Translations under genes and position numbers: made by a program
The notes under the pieces: generated by a model
Seen by the model: the letters and a program-made list of their open reading frames with translations, nothing else
Database searches by the model: none
What the model was told of the DNA's origin: nothing
Part shown: one piece after another, positions 1-7,492 of the stretch
Position numbering within the stretch: the first letter of the stretch is position 1
How the letters are laid out: every line of letters starts with the position of its first letter
Origin: Pseudobutyrivibrio ruminis CF1b
GTDB taxonomy: Bacteria > Bacillota > Clostridia > Lachnospirales > Lachnospiraceae
Reading direction: 5' to 3'
Length of the DNA: 64,000 bases
NCBI RefSeq assembly: GCF_000424005.1
Contig: NZ_AUJB01000011.1
Coordinates: 124,001 to 188,000, forward strand

Positions 1-227
1 TCAAAGACATAAAAGAATACTTAAATCTAACCTGTGTACAAAGTGTATATCATTGGCTTGAGGAAAAATCTATGCCTTCAGTTGACAATTTATATGCTTT
101 AAGTGTGCTGTTCAATGTAACGCTTGACGATATGATTTGTGGAAATAGGCCAGTTGTAATAGATGACCCAAAGGCAAAACGACTATACCGATACTTTATT
201 GAGATTAATAATTTAAAAGTTGCATAA
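1..227 (+). CDS. XRE-family transcriptional regulator, C-terminal part (5' end outside window)
   Basis: The open frame enters from the left edge and ends at TAA 225-227. The readable 74 residues include SVYHWLEEKSMPSVDNLYAL and SVLFNVTLDDMICG, the classic end of a helix-turn-helix_3 (Cro/CI) domain, where the recognition helix is followed by the P-S-x-D-N-L-x-x-L-S segment. A short basic tail (KRLYRYFIEINNLKVA) follows, with no room for a further sensor domain. A rho-independent terminator lies just downstream, so it is not co-transcribed with the next gene. The targets cannot be inferred; a stand-alone repressor of a mobile or toxin-antitoxin module is plausible. Confidence 0.8.
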   Translation, partial: KDIKEYLNLTCVQSVYHWLEEKSMPSVDNLYALSVLFNVTLDDMICGNRPVVIDDPKAKRLYRYFIEINNLKVA

Positions 228-241
228 GAATACCTTTGAAG

Positions 242-274
242 CTCAGCTTACCAGAATTGGAGGCTGAGTTTTTT
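242..274 (+). terminator. Intrinsic terminator of the XRE gene
   Basis: CTCAGC and GCTGAG form a stem around a 15-nt loop, followed by TTTTTTG. It separates the regulator from the phosphoesterase transcription unit. Confidence 0.65.
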
Positions 275-277
275 GAA

Positions 278-341
278 TTACAAGTTCAATGACAATCGCT
301 GTTTTCTATGTAAAATTATTAATGATAACTAATAAAGGAGA
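278..341 (+). promoter_or_regulatory. Promoter/leader copy 1 (twin of 2796-2861)
   Basis: The stretch TACAAGTTCAATGACAA is repeated almost exactly upstream of the RNA ligase gene, and the similarity continues through TCTATG(T/C)AAAA to the ribosome site. ATGACA (289-294) and TAAAAT (311-316) are plausible -35/-10 boxes with a 16-nt spacer. AAAGGAGAG supplies the SD for the ATG at 351. The conservation of both box positions in two copies is seen directly; promoter function is inferred. Confidence 0.6.
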
Positions 342-350
342 GGCTTTAAT

Positions 351-1106
351 ATGATTTATATAACAGGGGACTGTCATGCTGATTTTCGGCGGTTTTCTAT
401 CAAAAATTTTCCAGAACAACGTGAAATGACAAAAGATGATTACATTATAATTTGTGGAGATTTTGGTGGTGTTTGGAATAGATTCGAAGAGAGTCCAGAA
501 GAAACAAATAAGCTTGATTGGCTTGATGAAAGGCCGTTTACCACATTGTTTGTTGATGGCAATCATGAGAATTTTGATAGATTAATGGCTTATCCAGTTG
601 AGAAATGGAACGGAGGAAATGTACATAGAATTCGCAAATCCGTTATTCATTTAATGCGCGGCCAAGTATTTGAATTAGATGGTAAAACTATTTTTACCTT
701 TGGTGGTGCTAGTAGTCACGATATTGATGGAGGGATTCTAGATATTAGTGATCCGGATTTTCATAGGAAGAGAAAACTACTGGATAGAGAATGGATACCA
801 TACAGAATTAATCATCTCAGCTGGTGGGAAAACGAATTACCTGATGCGGAAGAAATGGAGGAGGGTGTTCGCAATCTTGCAGCGCATGATAATTGCGTGG
901 ATTATATTGTTACACATTGTTGTTCTTCAAGTACTCAGGCAGTTATTGGTGGTGGAAAATTCACGACGGACGTAGCCACAAGATATCTAGAAGATATCAA
1001 ACAAAGCGTTAAATTCAAAAAATGGTTTTTTGGCCATTATCATGATAATAAGAATGTCAATGCTGATGAGATATTAATTTATGAGCAGATAATACGTATA
1101 TCTTAG
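351..1106 (+). CDS. Calcineurin-like metallophosphoesterase
   Basis: A 251-residue cytosolic protein with the full dimetal phosphoesterase motif series: GDCH near residue 6, GDFGGVW near 36, GNHEN near 71, THCC near 190 and GHYH near 228. The family hydrolyses phosphomono- or diesters, including cyclic nucleotides, RNA ends and phosphoproteins; the substrate cannot be read from sequence. Its neighbours are a RhuM-Fic protein and an RNA ligase that carries the same promoter/leader, so a role in processing RNA ends before ligation is possible but only inferred. AAAGGAGAG precedes the ATG. Two small genes follow closely and may be co-transcribed. Confidence 0.88.
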   Translation: MIYITGDCHADFRRFSIKNFPEQREMTKDDYIIICGDFGGVWNRFEESPEETNKLDWLDERPFTTLFVDGNHENFDRLMAYPVEKWNGGNVHRIRKSVIHLMRGQVFELDGKTIFTFGGASSHDIDGGILDISDPDFHRKRKLLDREWIPYRINHLSWWENELPDAEEMEEGVRNLAAHDNCVDYIVTHCCSSSTQAVIGGGKFTTDVATRYLEDIKQSVKFKKWFFGHYHDNKNVNADEILIYEQIIRIS

Positions 1107-1122
1107 GCTGGGAGGAGATGCA

Positions 1123-1419
1123 ATGGATGTTGTGGTAAGTTTTTTGAATGAAATTTCATTCTTTGGGTATGAGCAGGAAGATTTACAAGAGGAATTAGAT
1201 TTATTGAATGCATCAATTAAGGAATGTGAAGAACATCCGGAAAACCTTAAAGCCACTACAGCAGATGATCTTCGAGAGAGATTTGGATTACCAAAAGAAG
1301 AGATATATCAACATGAAATGGCTAAGGCTCAAAGTTTTTATAAAGCTGGTATGGATTACACTCAGTATTGCAAGACAGTTGAATTAGAAAAAATAAAAGA
1401 TTCTTTGATGGCACAGTAG
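1123..1419 (+). CDS. Small uncharacterised protein (98 aa)
   Basis: Not recognised. It starts 17 nt after the phosphoesterase stop with a strong GGGAGGAGA ribosome site, so translation and co-transcription are likely. The protein is predicted helical and acidic in the middle (QEDLQEELDLLNASIKECEEHP), with a segment TADDLRERFGLPKEEIYQHE that resembles the helical tail of small antitoxin-like proteins. No membrane segment or signal peptide. Just past its stop another frame stays open to 1504 (reading F-D-G-T-V-E-Y-L-E-E-W-I), so the gene may once have been longer and lost its end by a frameshift in the A-rich stretch near 1390. Confidence 0.6.
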   Translation: MDVVVSFLNEISFFGYEQEDLQEELDLLNASIKECEEHPENLKATTADDLRERFGLPKEEIYQHEMAKAQSFYKAGMDYTQYCKTVELEKIKDSLMAQ

Positions 1420-1497
1420 AATATCTTGAGGAGTGGATTGAGGTTGATGAGAAAAGAAGACCTAAGCTAAATTGTGAGGAAATAAAGGAACCTAAGA

Positions 1498-1830
1498 ATG
1501 GATAATTATGATGAATTTCTAGCCGATATTGCAGAAATAGCAGAAGGGTTGGCAAATCTTGGAAAAGAAGCTTATTATGAATACATGGGACCAGTAGAAA
1601 GACTATGTGATAATTCTTCTACTGTATCAGAAAATGAAGTAGGCTTAATGCTGGATTACCTCCTGAGTTTTTGCGGTTATGAAAAGGTACTAGGTTTGTA
1701 TAAAAAAGTATGTAGGACATTTTATAATAAGTACCCGGAGTGTATTTCCGACTATATTGTTTATTACCTTGAGGAATATGAACCTGAAAAATATGAGGAA
1801 CTAAAAAGGAGAGCAGTCATTGACAAATGA
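1498..1830 (+). CDS. Small uncharacterised helical protein (110 aa)
   Basis: Not recognised. AAGGA eight bases before the ATG supports the start. The product is acidic and aromatic-rich at its C-terminus (YIVYYLEEYEPEKYEELKRR), with no transmembrane segment or cysteine cluster, and looks like a small all-helical cytosolic protein. Its 3' end overlaps the TTG start of the RhuM-Fic gene by 11 bases, implying translational coupling. It could be a partner or inhibitor of that Fic-type protein, but that is only an argument from position. Confidence 0.6.
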   Translation: MDNYDEFLADIAEIAEGLANLGKEAYYEYMGPVERLCDNSSTVSENEVGLMLDYLLSFCGYEKVLGLYKKVCRTFYNKYPECISDYIVYYLEEYEPEKYEELKRRAVIDK

Positions 1831-2755
1831 AATAGTTTTATTTGAAACAAAAGACCAGAAGGTTAAGTTATCTGTTCCATTGGACAATGGAAATGTTTGG
1901 CTTAATAGACAGCAGATGGCAGAATTATTTGACCGTGATGTTAAGACGATTGGTAAGCATATTAATAATGCTCTGAAGGAAGAATTGGATAATTCAGTTG
2001 TCGCAAATTTTGCGACAACTGCCAAAGATGGAAAAAACTACAATGTAGATTATTATAGTTTGGATATGGTGATTTCTATTGGATACCGTGTAAAGTCAAA
2101 TCGAGGTGTCGAATTTAGACGTTGGGCCAATACAATTCTTAGACAGTACATAATGCAAGGCTATGCCATCAATGAAAAGCGTCTAGCTGCTCTTAACAAA
2201 ACAGTGGAGATTCAATCCAGAATTATCGCAAATACGTTAGACTTGGAGGAAAGAGAAGTACTTCAAGCTGTAAACTTATATACAGAGGCATTGATTCTTC
2301 TTGATCAGTATGATCATCAATCATTGAAGAAGCCTGATGGCAGTAGACCTCTATATCGTATTACTTATGCTGATTGCAGGAACATGATTAACCACATGGA
2401 GGATAGTTTTAGTTCGGATGTATTCGGTGTAGAAAAAGAAAAAGGTAAAGTAGAGGGAATTCTAGCTGCTGTTTATCAGGACGTGTTTGGTGGAGAAGTA
2501 TATCCATCACTAGAAGAAAAAGCAGCAAATCTTCTTTATTTTATGATTAAAGATCATCCTTTTGCAGATGGTTGTAAGAGAATAGCAGCTTCTCTTTTCT
2601 TGGAATTCTTGAGCAGGAATGATGCATTGTTTAGAGATGGACAAAAGATAATTAGTGATGGTGCCTTAGTAGCAATTACACTTATGATTGCAGAATCAAA
2701 TCCTGATGAAAAGGATATCATGACAACATTGGTTATGAATTTATTGAGATTATAG
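1820..2755 (+). CDS. RhuM-family protein fused to a Fic/Doc-like domain
   Basis: The N-terminal ~130 residues match the RhuM (virulence protein) family: VWLNRQQMAELFDRDVKTIGKHINNAL, then YNVDYYSLDMVISIGYRVKS and GVEFRRWANTILRQYIMQGY. The C-terminal half has a Fic/Doc core whose active loop reads HPFADGCKRIAA near residue 250. The usual Asn of the Doc-type H-x-F-x-x-x-N-K-R loop is Cys here, so AMP- or phospho-transfer activity may be altered. The start is TTG with AAAGGAGA just upstream. An 11-bp perfect inverted repeat lies inside the coding region (1995-2021). RhuM-Fic proteins are common on mobile islands; the function is unproven. Confidence 0.85.
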   Translation: MTNEIVLFETKDQKVKLSVPLDNGNVWLNRQQMAELFDRDVKTIGKHINNALKEELDNSVVANFATTAKDGKNYNVDYYSLDMVISIGYRVKSNRGVEFRRWANTILRQYIMQGYAINEKRLAALNKTVEIQSRIIANTLDLEEREVLQAVNLYTEALILLDQYDHQSLKKPDGSRPLYRITYADCRNMINHMEDSFSSDVFGVEKEKGKVEGILAAVYQDVFGGEVYPSLEEKAANLLYFMIKDHPFADGCKRIAASLFLEFLSRNDALFRDGQKIISDGALVAITLMIAESNPDEKDIMTTLVMNLLRL

Positions 2756-2764
2756 TTTTTAGTA

Positions 2765-2792
2765 CAGCAGGTCTTAAGCCTGCTGTTTTTTT
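2765..2792 (+). terminator. Intrinsic terminator after RhuM-Fic gene
   Basis: CAGCAGG - TCTTAAG - CCTGCTG stem-loop followed by seven T. It closes the unit that begins with the phosphoesterase. Confidence 0.85.
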
Positions 2793-2795
2793 ATA

Positions 2796-2861
2796 CTACA
2801 AGTTCAATGACAAGAGCTACTCTCTATGCAAAAATAGTAATAGCTAAAGATTGAAGGGAGA
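2796..2861 (+). promoter_or_regulatory. Promoter/leader copy 2 (twin of 278-341)
   Basis: ACAAGTTCAATGACAA, then CTCTATGCAAAAAT with the same spacing as copy 1. It leads into GAAGGGAG and the ATG of the RNA ligase. The two copies agree at most positions over about 60 bases although the genes they precede are unrelated. Confidence 0.6.
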
Positions 2862-2870
2862 ACAGCGAAC

Positions 2871-3911
2871 ATGAGAAAACTTGCAAGTATTCAAAGAATA
2901 TGGAAGATAGAACCTATTGAAGGAGCCGACAAAATTGAGTTAGCTTATGTTCTTGGGTGGCAGTGTGTGGTTAATAAAGGGCAATTTAAGCCAATGGATT
3001 TAGCAGTATATTTTGAGATTGACAGTTTCCTGCCTATAATACCTGAATTCGATTTTTTAAGAAGTTCCAGTTACAGAAAGACAGATGTCATGGGAGAAGG
3101 TTATAGGCTTAAAACTATGCGTTTTAGAGGACAAATATCTCAAGGTTTATTGCTGCCGGTAACTTGTTTTGCAATTATAAATGATAAACAAAATCTCGGA
3201 GACGATGTTACAGAATTGCTAGGAGTGAAAAAGTGGGAAATTGAGGAACGTGCAACCACAGGTGGAACTACAATTGGTACATTGCCTTATGATATTCCTC
3301 ATACAGATGAGACTAGAGTTCAGGCTGAGCCAGGATTAATTGAGGAGTTTTCTGGTCTGGAGTATTACATAAGTACGAAGATGGATGGTTCATCGCATTC
3401 GATTGGAATTGATGAAAATGGATTTCACGTTACCGGACATAATTATGAATATAAGGATGATGGCAAAAGTTCTTTTTATGAATTGGTAAAATCTCTAAAT
3501 ATACAAGAGGATATGCAAAATTATGTAGAAGAAAATAAACTATCTACACTGACCATTCAAGGAGAATTCTGTGGACCTGGTATTCAGCAAAATCGACTTA
3601 AGCTAGTTAGACCTGAGTGGTACGTATTTACCATTAGAGAAAATGGCAAAAGAGTGGGCTTAATGCGTATGCAGATGATATGTGAGAACCTACATTTACA
3701 AATGGTTCCAATTGAAGAAGTAGGTTATGATTTACCATCAAAGTATGCTTCAGTAGAAGATCTGCTTGCTAGAGCTGATGGAGAATATCCAAAAGGGGGC
3801 AAAAAAGAAGGAATAGTTATTCGTCCTACAGAACCAGTATATTCAGAGCTTATAAGTGGTTCGTTATCCATGAAGGTTGTTAGCAATAAATATTTACTTA
3901 AGAATGATTAG
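2871..3911 (+). CDS. RNA ligase, Rnl5/DraRnl-like, with N-terminal OB domain
   Basis: A 346-residue protein of the covalent nucleotidyltransferase superfamily. Residues 1-120 resemble the OB-type N-terminal domain of the Deinococcus DR_B0094 RNA ligase group. The adenylylation motif is STKMDGSS with Lys170 as the AMP acceptor; further ligase motifs are GEFCGPGIQQNRL (~231), KEGIVIRP (~313) and SMKVVSNKYL (~333). Such enzymes seal 3'-OH/5'-phosphate RNA ends with ATP. The gene stands alone between two terminators but shares its promoter/leader with the phosphoesterase gene 2.5 kb upstream. Co-regulation in an RNA repair or RNA modification response is an inference. Confidence 0.88.
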   Translation: MRKLASIQRIWKIEPIEGADKIELAYVLGWQCVVNKGQFKPMDLAVYFEIDSFLPIIPEFDFLRSSSYRKTDVMGEGYRLKTMRFRGQISQGLLLPVTCFAIINDKQNLGDDVTELLGVKKWEIEERATTGGTTIGTLPYDIPHTDETRVQAEPGLIEEFSGLEYYISTKMDGSSHSIGIDENGFHVTGHNYEYKDDGKSSFYELVKSLNIQEDMQNYVEENKLSTLTIQGEFCGPGIQQNRLKLVRPEWYVFTIRENGKRVGLMRMQMICENLHLQMVPIEEVGYDLPSKYASVEDLLARADGEYPKGGKKEGIVIRPTEPVYSELISGSLSMKVVSNKYLLKND

Positions 3912-3928
3912 GAAAATATATGTGTTCA

Positions 3929-3961
3929 AAGGATACTGTAAGAGCGCAGTATCCTTTATTT
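3929..3961 (+). terminator. Intrinsic terminator of the RNA ligase gene
   Basis: AAGGATACTG - TAAGAGCG - CAGTATCCTT, a 10-bp perfect stem, then TATTTATG. It is directly followed by repeat copy A. Confidence 0.75.
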
Positions 3962-3969
3962 ATGCAATG

Positions 3970-4007
3970 TGTGAATAAATTAACTATTTAATAATCTTAA
4001 AATTCAA
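3970..4007 (+). repeat. 3'-end interspersed repeat, copy A
   Basis: One of six copies of a ~37-bp AT-rich sequence whose consensus on this strand is GTCAAGAAATTAACTA, then a short variable stretch, then ATTAACTTAAAATT. This copy reads TGTGAATAAATTAACTA...CTTAAAATTCAA. It lies 23 bases 3' of the minus-strand HEPN remnant. Confidence 0.55.
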
Positions 4008-4030
4008 TCCTGTGATAAATTGCAAGGATC

Positions 4031-4169
4031 TTATCCCAAAACACCATTATCAGTTAAATATATATGTACCTTTTCAAGATTGTGTTTAGCCTGTTCAACC
4101 TGATTTTCACATTCTGCTTTATTGGCGATGTCTTACTTTTGCAAGGTTATTTCTATCTTCAATGTTCAT
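4031..4169 (-). pseudogene. HEPN toxin remnant (HepT-like), internally deleted
   Basis: An ATG overlapping the end of the nucleotidyltransferase gene opens a frame reading MNIEDRNNLAKVRHRQ and then stops. A second frame immediately downstream reads DIANKAECENQVEQAKHNLE and then KVHIYLTDNGVLG before its stop. These match the beginning and end of HEPN-domain proteins encoded directly after MNT-type nucleotidyltransferases. The middle, including the catalytic R-x4-6-H motif, is missing and the two ends are out of frame. The reading comes from direct translation; the assignment rests on gene order and family pattern. Confidence 0.65.
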
Positions 4170-4428
4170 ATAATACTATCCCTTCTTTTTTGATATTCAT
4201 AAAGTATGGATACCAGGTATTCTTTTCTTCGAACTCTTTTTTAGGTAAACATACAAAGTTCACTATAGCCATAGTATCTATACCAATTGATGTAGCTATA
4301 TCATCAATCTTTGAATCATACTTTTTAACTGTTTCTCTGTCGCTATCAGTAAGGATAGCAATATCAACATCAGAATTGCTAGTAAAGTCGCCTCTTGCGC
4401 AAGATCCATACAATATGATTTCCGTCAA
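4159..4428 (-). CDS. MntA-type nucleotidyltransferase (HEPN-MNT antitoxin)
   Basis: An 89-residue MNT nucleotidyltransferase with the polymerase-beta signature GSCARGDFTSNSDVDIAI, the G-S plus D-x-D metal site, near residues 8-25. In HEPN-MNT modules this protein AMPylates and silences the HEPN RNase encoded beside it; here only fragments of the HEPN gene survive. The only sensible start is TTG at 4426-4428, a few codons after an upstream in-frame stop, and no good SD is visible, so the 5' end may also be damaged. It looks like a leftover of a dead toxin-antitoxin pair, though the antitoxin fold is intact. Confidence 0.75.
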   Translation of the reverse strand: MTEIILYGSCARGDFTSNSDVDIAILTDSDRETVKKYDSKIDDIATSIGIDTMAIVNFVCLPKKEFEEKNTWYPYFMNIKKEGIVLYEH

Positions 4429-4577
4429 CTCAATATACAGAAGTGGCTAACATTATGGTGACCGCTTCGAGGTATATAAAATTATTTTCAAATTTTATAG
4501 AAAAATTGTAAGATAAAAAGATGTTTCCTGTCTATATAGATGTAAGGCCTACAAATAATGAACCGAAGGGAGAAAAC

Positions 4578-5141
4578 ATGAGAGACGAAGAAATAATCGA
4601 GTTGTATTTCAAGCGTAACGAACGAGCAATTGAAGAGACAGATAATAAATACGGCAATTACTTGGCATCCATAGCAGGTAATATTTTAAGGTGCGACGAG
4701 GACGTAGAAGAAACCCTCGACGACACATACATGAGGGCCTGGAAAAGAATACCTCCAACCCGACCACAAATCTTAAGAATTTTCTTGGGGAAAATCACTC
4801 GAAACATTGCATTTAACAGATATGAAAATATGACTGCTAAGAAAAGAGGCGGCGGAGAAATCGAAGCTGTTCTGGATGAATTAGAGGAATGCATTCCTGA
4901 TTCTAACGATGTGGAACAGACAATTTTAGGAAGTGAGCTTTCTCTTATAATTCGTGATTTTGTAAATGAATTACCTGAAAGAGACGCATGCATTTTTGCT
5001 TGCAGATATTTTTATACAGAGGATGTTAAGACAATTGCTTCAAAGTATAACATGTCGGCAAATAATGTTTCTGTTATCTTAAGCAGATTAAGAGAAAAAT
5101 TGCAGAGAAGACTTGTAAAGGAGGGGTATTTAGCATCATGA
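4578..5141 (+). CDS. RNA polymerase sigma factor, sigma-70/ECF-like
   Basis: About 187 residues. Region 2 spans roughly residues 20-90 (LASIAGNILRCDEDVEETLDDTYMRAWKRIPP) and region 4 ends with YFYTEDVKTIASKYNMSANNVSVILSRLREKL. The ATG preceded by GAAGGGAG is chosen over an upstream ATG without an SD. The gene overlaps the next one by four bases (ATGA), the usual arrangement of an ECF sigma and its membrane-bound controller. The sigma factor probably activates its own operon in response to an envelope signal sensed by the partner. Confidence 0.87.
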   Translation: MRDEEIIELYFKRNERAIEETDNKYGNYLASIAGNILRCDEDVEETLDDTYMRAWKRIPPTRPQILRIFLGKITRNIAFNRYENMTAKKRGGGEIEAVLDELEECIPDSNDVEQTILGSELSLIIRDFVNELPERDACIFACRYFYTEDVKTIASKYNMSANNVSVILSRLREKLQRRLVKEGYLAS

Positions 5142-6247
5142 CAAGTAGAGATTTATATATAAGCATGACGGGAATAGATGATGTGATTTTGGCAAAAGCA
5201 TCTAGACCTTCTAATAAAAAAAGAATTGTAAAATTTCAAAAGAGACTTTCATTTGTAGCTTGCATTTGCCTGGCTATACTGATTTCCGCCACAGCAGTGG
5301 CTGCTATACGTCATTTCTGGGGAAGAGGTATGAGCGGCCAGTTGAAATCTACGGAAGAACAGCAACAGACATTGACTGAGTCAGGACAGGCTATCGTATA
5401 TCCTGAGCTTACAGATTACTCATCATATCAGGTGACAGATCAGGGCGTAACTATTGCTCCAAATACAGTTGTGGTTGGCAATGATTTTGCTTACATTTCA
5501 TTCACAGTTTCTGGTTTTGAGGTCGGAGAGAATGAAGAACCAGCAGCAGAACTTGACTACTATTTAGGTGATGATCCAGATTCAGAGAGTTCATGGGTAA
5601 ATGGTTCATCGTCTTTCTATGACGGGTTAATTGCTGATGACAATGGAATGATTGCCAACGCAGACGGAAGTGAAGTTAAAAAAGGTGAAGATGGAAATAC
5701 ACTTTGTCATTATTATGATGATGACGGAAATCTCGAGTATATTATTCAGCTTCAATCAATAGAAGGACTTAACACTATATTGGGCAATACGTTACATGTT
5801 AACTTTACCGACTTGGGCATTTATCCTGGCAAAGCTGACTATAAGTCATATATATCTGGTAACTGGGATTTCACCTTAGAGCTTCCTACTGTAAGTAATA
5901 CTCAAAACATAAAGGTCGATAAAGAAGTGCCAGGCACAAATTTTGTAATTGAAAGTGTTGATATTTCACCTGTGTCAATGACAGTAAATTACAAGGTAAA
6001 TGGTGAGGTAAAAGAATCTGAGGACTTCTTGGGGATACCTCAATTTACTGGATTTGTTTTGGAAGATGGCACCAGACTTCCATATGTGGCAAATGGTGGC
6101 TCCTACGGATATAACGATGAAACAAAACAATACGCTACCAGCTCTAGTGCGTTTGATAGAGTAATCGACATCTCTCAGGTAAAATCATTATTACTCTGGC
6201 CAAATGATGATGGTAATAACGATATGGTAGAAGTTGAAATTCAATAG
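5138..6247 (+). CDS. Membrane-anchored DUF4179-type protein, putative anti-sigma factor
   Basis: A 369-residue protein: short cytoplasmic N-terminus (MTSRDLYISMTGIDDVILAK plus a basic stretch), one transmembrane helix near residues 35-55 (LSFVACICLAILISATAVAA), then a large extracellular beta-rich, acidic domain. This architecture, directly behind and overlapping a sigma factor gene, is that of DUF4179 proteins in Firmicutes, which are regarded as anti-sigma factors or envelope sensors. No protease or kinase motif is visible. The call rests mainly on topology and gene pairing. Confidence 0.75.
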   Translation: MTSRDLYISMTGIDDVILAKASRPSNKKRIVKFQKRLSFVACICLAILISATAVAAIRHFWGRGMSGQLKSTEEQQQTLTESGQAIVYPELTDYSSYQVTDQGVTIAPNTVVVGNDFAYISFTVSGFEVGENEEPAAELDYYLGDDPDSESSWVNGSSSFYDGLIADDNGMIANADGSEVKKGEDGNTLCHYYDDDGNLEYIIQLQSIEGLNTILGNTLHVNFTDLGIYPGKADYKSYISGNWDFTLELPTVSNTQNIKVDKEVPGTNFVIESVDISPVSMTVNYKVNGEVKESEDFLGIPQFTGFVLEDGTRLPYVANGGSYGYNDETKQYATSSSAFDRVIDISQVKSLLLWPNDDGNNDMVEVEIQ

Positions 6248-6257
6248 ACATAGAGAC

Positions 6258-6295
6258 AAACAAGGGATTATCAAATGCGATAATCCCTTGTTTAT
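6258..6295. terminator. Bidirectional-looking terminator
   Basis: A 15-bp perfect stem: AAACAAGGGATTATC, a 6-nt loop AAATGC, then GATAATCCCTTGTTT. The A-rich left flank and T-rich right flank allow action on both strands between convergent genes. Confidence 0.85.
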
Positions 6296-6298
6296 TAT

Positions 6299-6335
6299 GT
6301 TAAGAAATTCACTATTTTATTAACTTAAAATTGAA
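6299..6335 (+). repeat. 3'-end interspersed repeat, copy B
   Basis: Reads GTTAAGAAATTCACTA then TTAACTTAAAATTGAA. Located 12 bases beyond the stop of the minus-strand membrane-anchored protein gene. Confidence 0.55.
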
Positions 6336-6346
6336 TAAAGAAATAT

Positions 6347-7072
6347 TTAGTCCTGAAGGATACAGTCGATTAGTTTGTTGTATTCTGATTCTGATATTTT
6401 TTCTATTTCATCGCTGTCAGGAAGGCTACGGTAGAAGTACTTTTCACCGTTTTCATCTTCGTCGCTGCCGAATCGGATTGTTTCAGCTAAGGTAGAGCCT
6501 TCATATCTGTGCATGCTAAAATCGTCGAATTCTTCCCAAGCGTGGGCATGAACAATCCAGTAACTATCTTTGTAATATGACAAGATACATGTAGCTCCAG
6601 TACCTTGGCCATCTTCGAAGAGAATTACTTTGTTATCTCTTATATCAAAGAAGCTGTAACCGTAAGGACCTGAGAGCATTAATTCTGCATCACCGTCGTT
6701 GTTTACATCTCTATAGTCATAGAAGTGATAAGAATCCCATTCATCGCCTTCAAGATCAAGAGAAGAAGCATTTAAAGAATCTCTACCATCTTCTGAAATT
6801 ACTTCCGCATCTATTTTTCCGTTTAAGAAAAGATCAAATAAATCGTCTTTACTTTCTTGTTTATTTTCAGCTTCTTCAGAATTATTCTCAGTAGGTTGAG
6901 ACTGATCTATTGTAGTTGTAGTAGTAGGAGTGATATTTGATACTACTGTATCAGTTTTCTTTTCATTAAGAATGTAAAGTCCACAGCCTACAATTAGAAC
7001 TAAAGCTATGATAATCAAACATATGGAAAAAACTCTAGCTTTCTTCTTTCTTTTACTTTTTCTTGTTGCCAT
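6347..7072 (-). CDS. Membrane-anchored extracytoplasmic protein with a calcium-type loop
   Basis: About 241 residues. A very basic start (MATRKSKRKKKAR) is followed by one hydrophobic helix (VFSICLIIIALVLIVGCGLYIL), a Thr/Ser/Gln-rich linker (~residues 40-75) and a globular acidic domain. That domain contains DYRDVNNDGDAELMLSG, which resembles the D-x-D-x-D-G calcium loops of VCBS/dockerin-like domains. The ATG ten bases after GGGAG is preferred to one nine bases earlier, which sits too close to the SD. It is probably a surface protein; no enzyme family is recognised. Isolated gene flanked by convergent neighbours and repeat B. Confidence 0.65.
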   Translation of the reverse strand: MATRKSKRKKKARVFSICLIIIALVLIVGCGLYILNEKKTDTVVSNITPTTTTTIDQSQPTENNSEEAENKQESKDDLFDLFLNGKIDAEVISEDGRDSLNASSLDLEGDEWDSYHFYDYRDVNNDGDAELMLSGPYGYSFFDIRDNKVILFEDGQGTGATCILSYYKDSYWIVHAHAWEEFDDFSMHRYEGSTLAETIRFGSDEDENGEKYFYRSLPDSDEIEKISESEYNKLIDCILQD

Positions 7073-7196
7073 AATTATCATTCTCCCTGATATCTTTGAT
7101 TTTTCAAACAGGGTATATTATAGCACTGTTGTTGTAATTAACAATGTGTCTTACTTACTCGATTGAATTAAAATACATAAGTCCAGAGTCTATTAC

Positions 7197-7232
7197 ATAG
7201 GATGATAATAACTATAACCTATGGTTTTTTTA
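7197..7232 (+). terminator. Hairpin with T-run in a gene-free stretch
   Basis: CATAGG...CCTATG with partial inner pairing, followed by TTTTTTT. No gene precedes it on this strand, so it is either a relic or the end of a short unannotated RNA. Confidence 0.45.
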
Positions 7233-7386
7233 TCGTTTTAGTAAATAGCGTAATATTTATATTCTAAAAATCTATTTTAGTGTGAAATGCCCAATAAAAT
7301 ATGGAAAACATTAGTGGTGTTGCTGATTATAAATAATGGTAATTGGTCGATAGGATAACTGTAAGTATTTTTATAAGGCTAAGGAC

Positions 7387-7492
7387 GCATCTATTTCAAC
7401 GGAATGAAGTTGGAATAGGTGCTTTTTTAGTCGTTTTTTACCGCTCGGACCTTTCTGGAGAGCGGCGCAGCTTTGACTGACAGATGAGCTGC
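7387..7492 (+). promoter_or_regulatory. Structured leader with intrinsic terminator upstream of the 441-aa protein gene
   Basis: The 424-base gap before the next gene ends with three hairpins. First, GCATCTATTTCAAC / GTTGGAATAGGTGC with TTTTTT, a full intrinsic terminator. Second, CCGCTC / GAGCGG. Third, GCAGCT / AGCTGC, ending just before the AAAGGAG ribosome site. No plus-strand gene lies upstream that would need a terminator, so conditional attenuation of the following gene is likely. No known riboswitch class was recognised. Confidence 0.5.
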
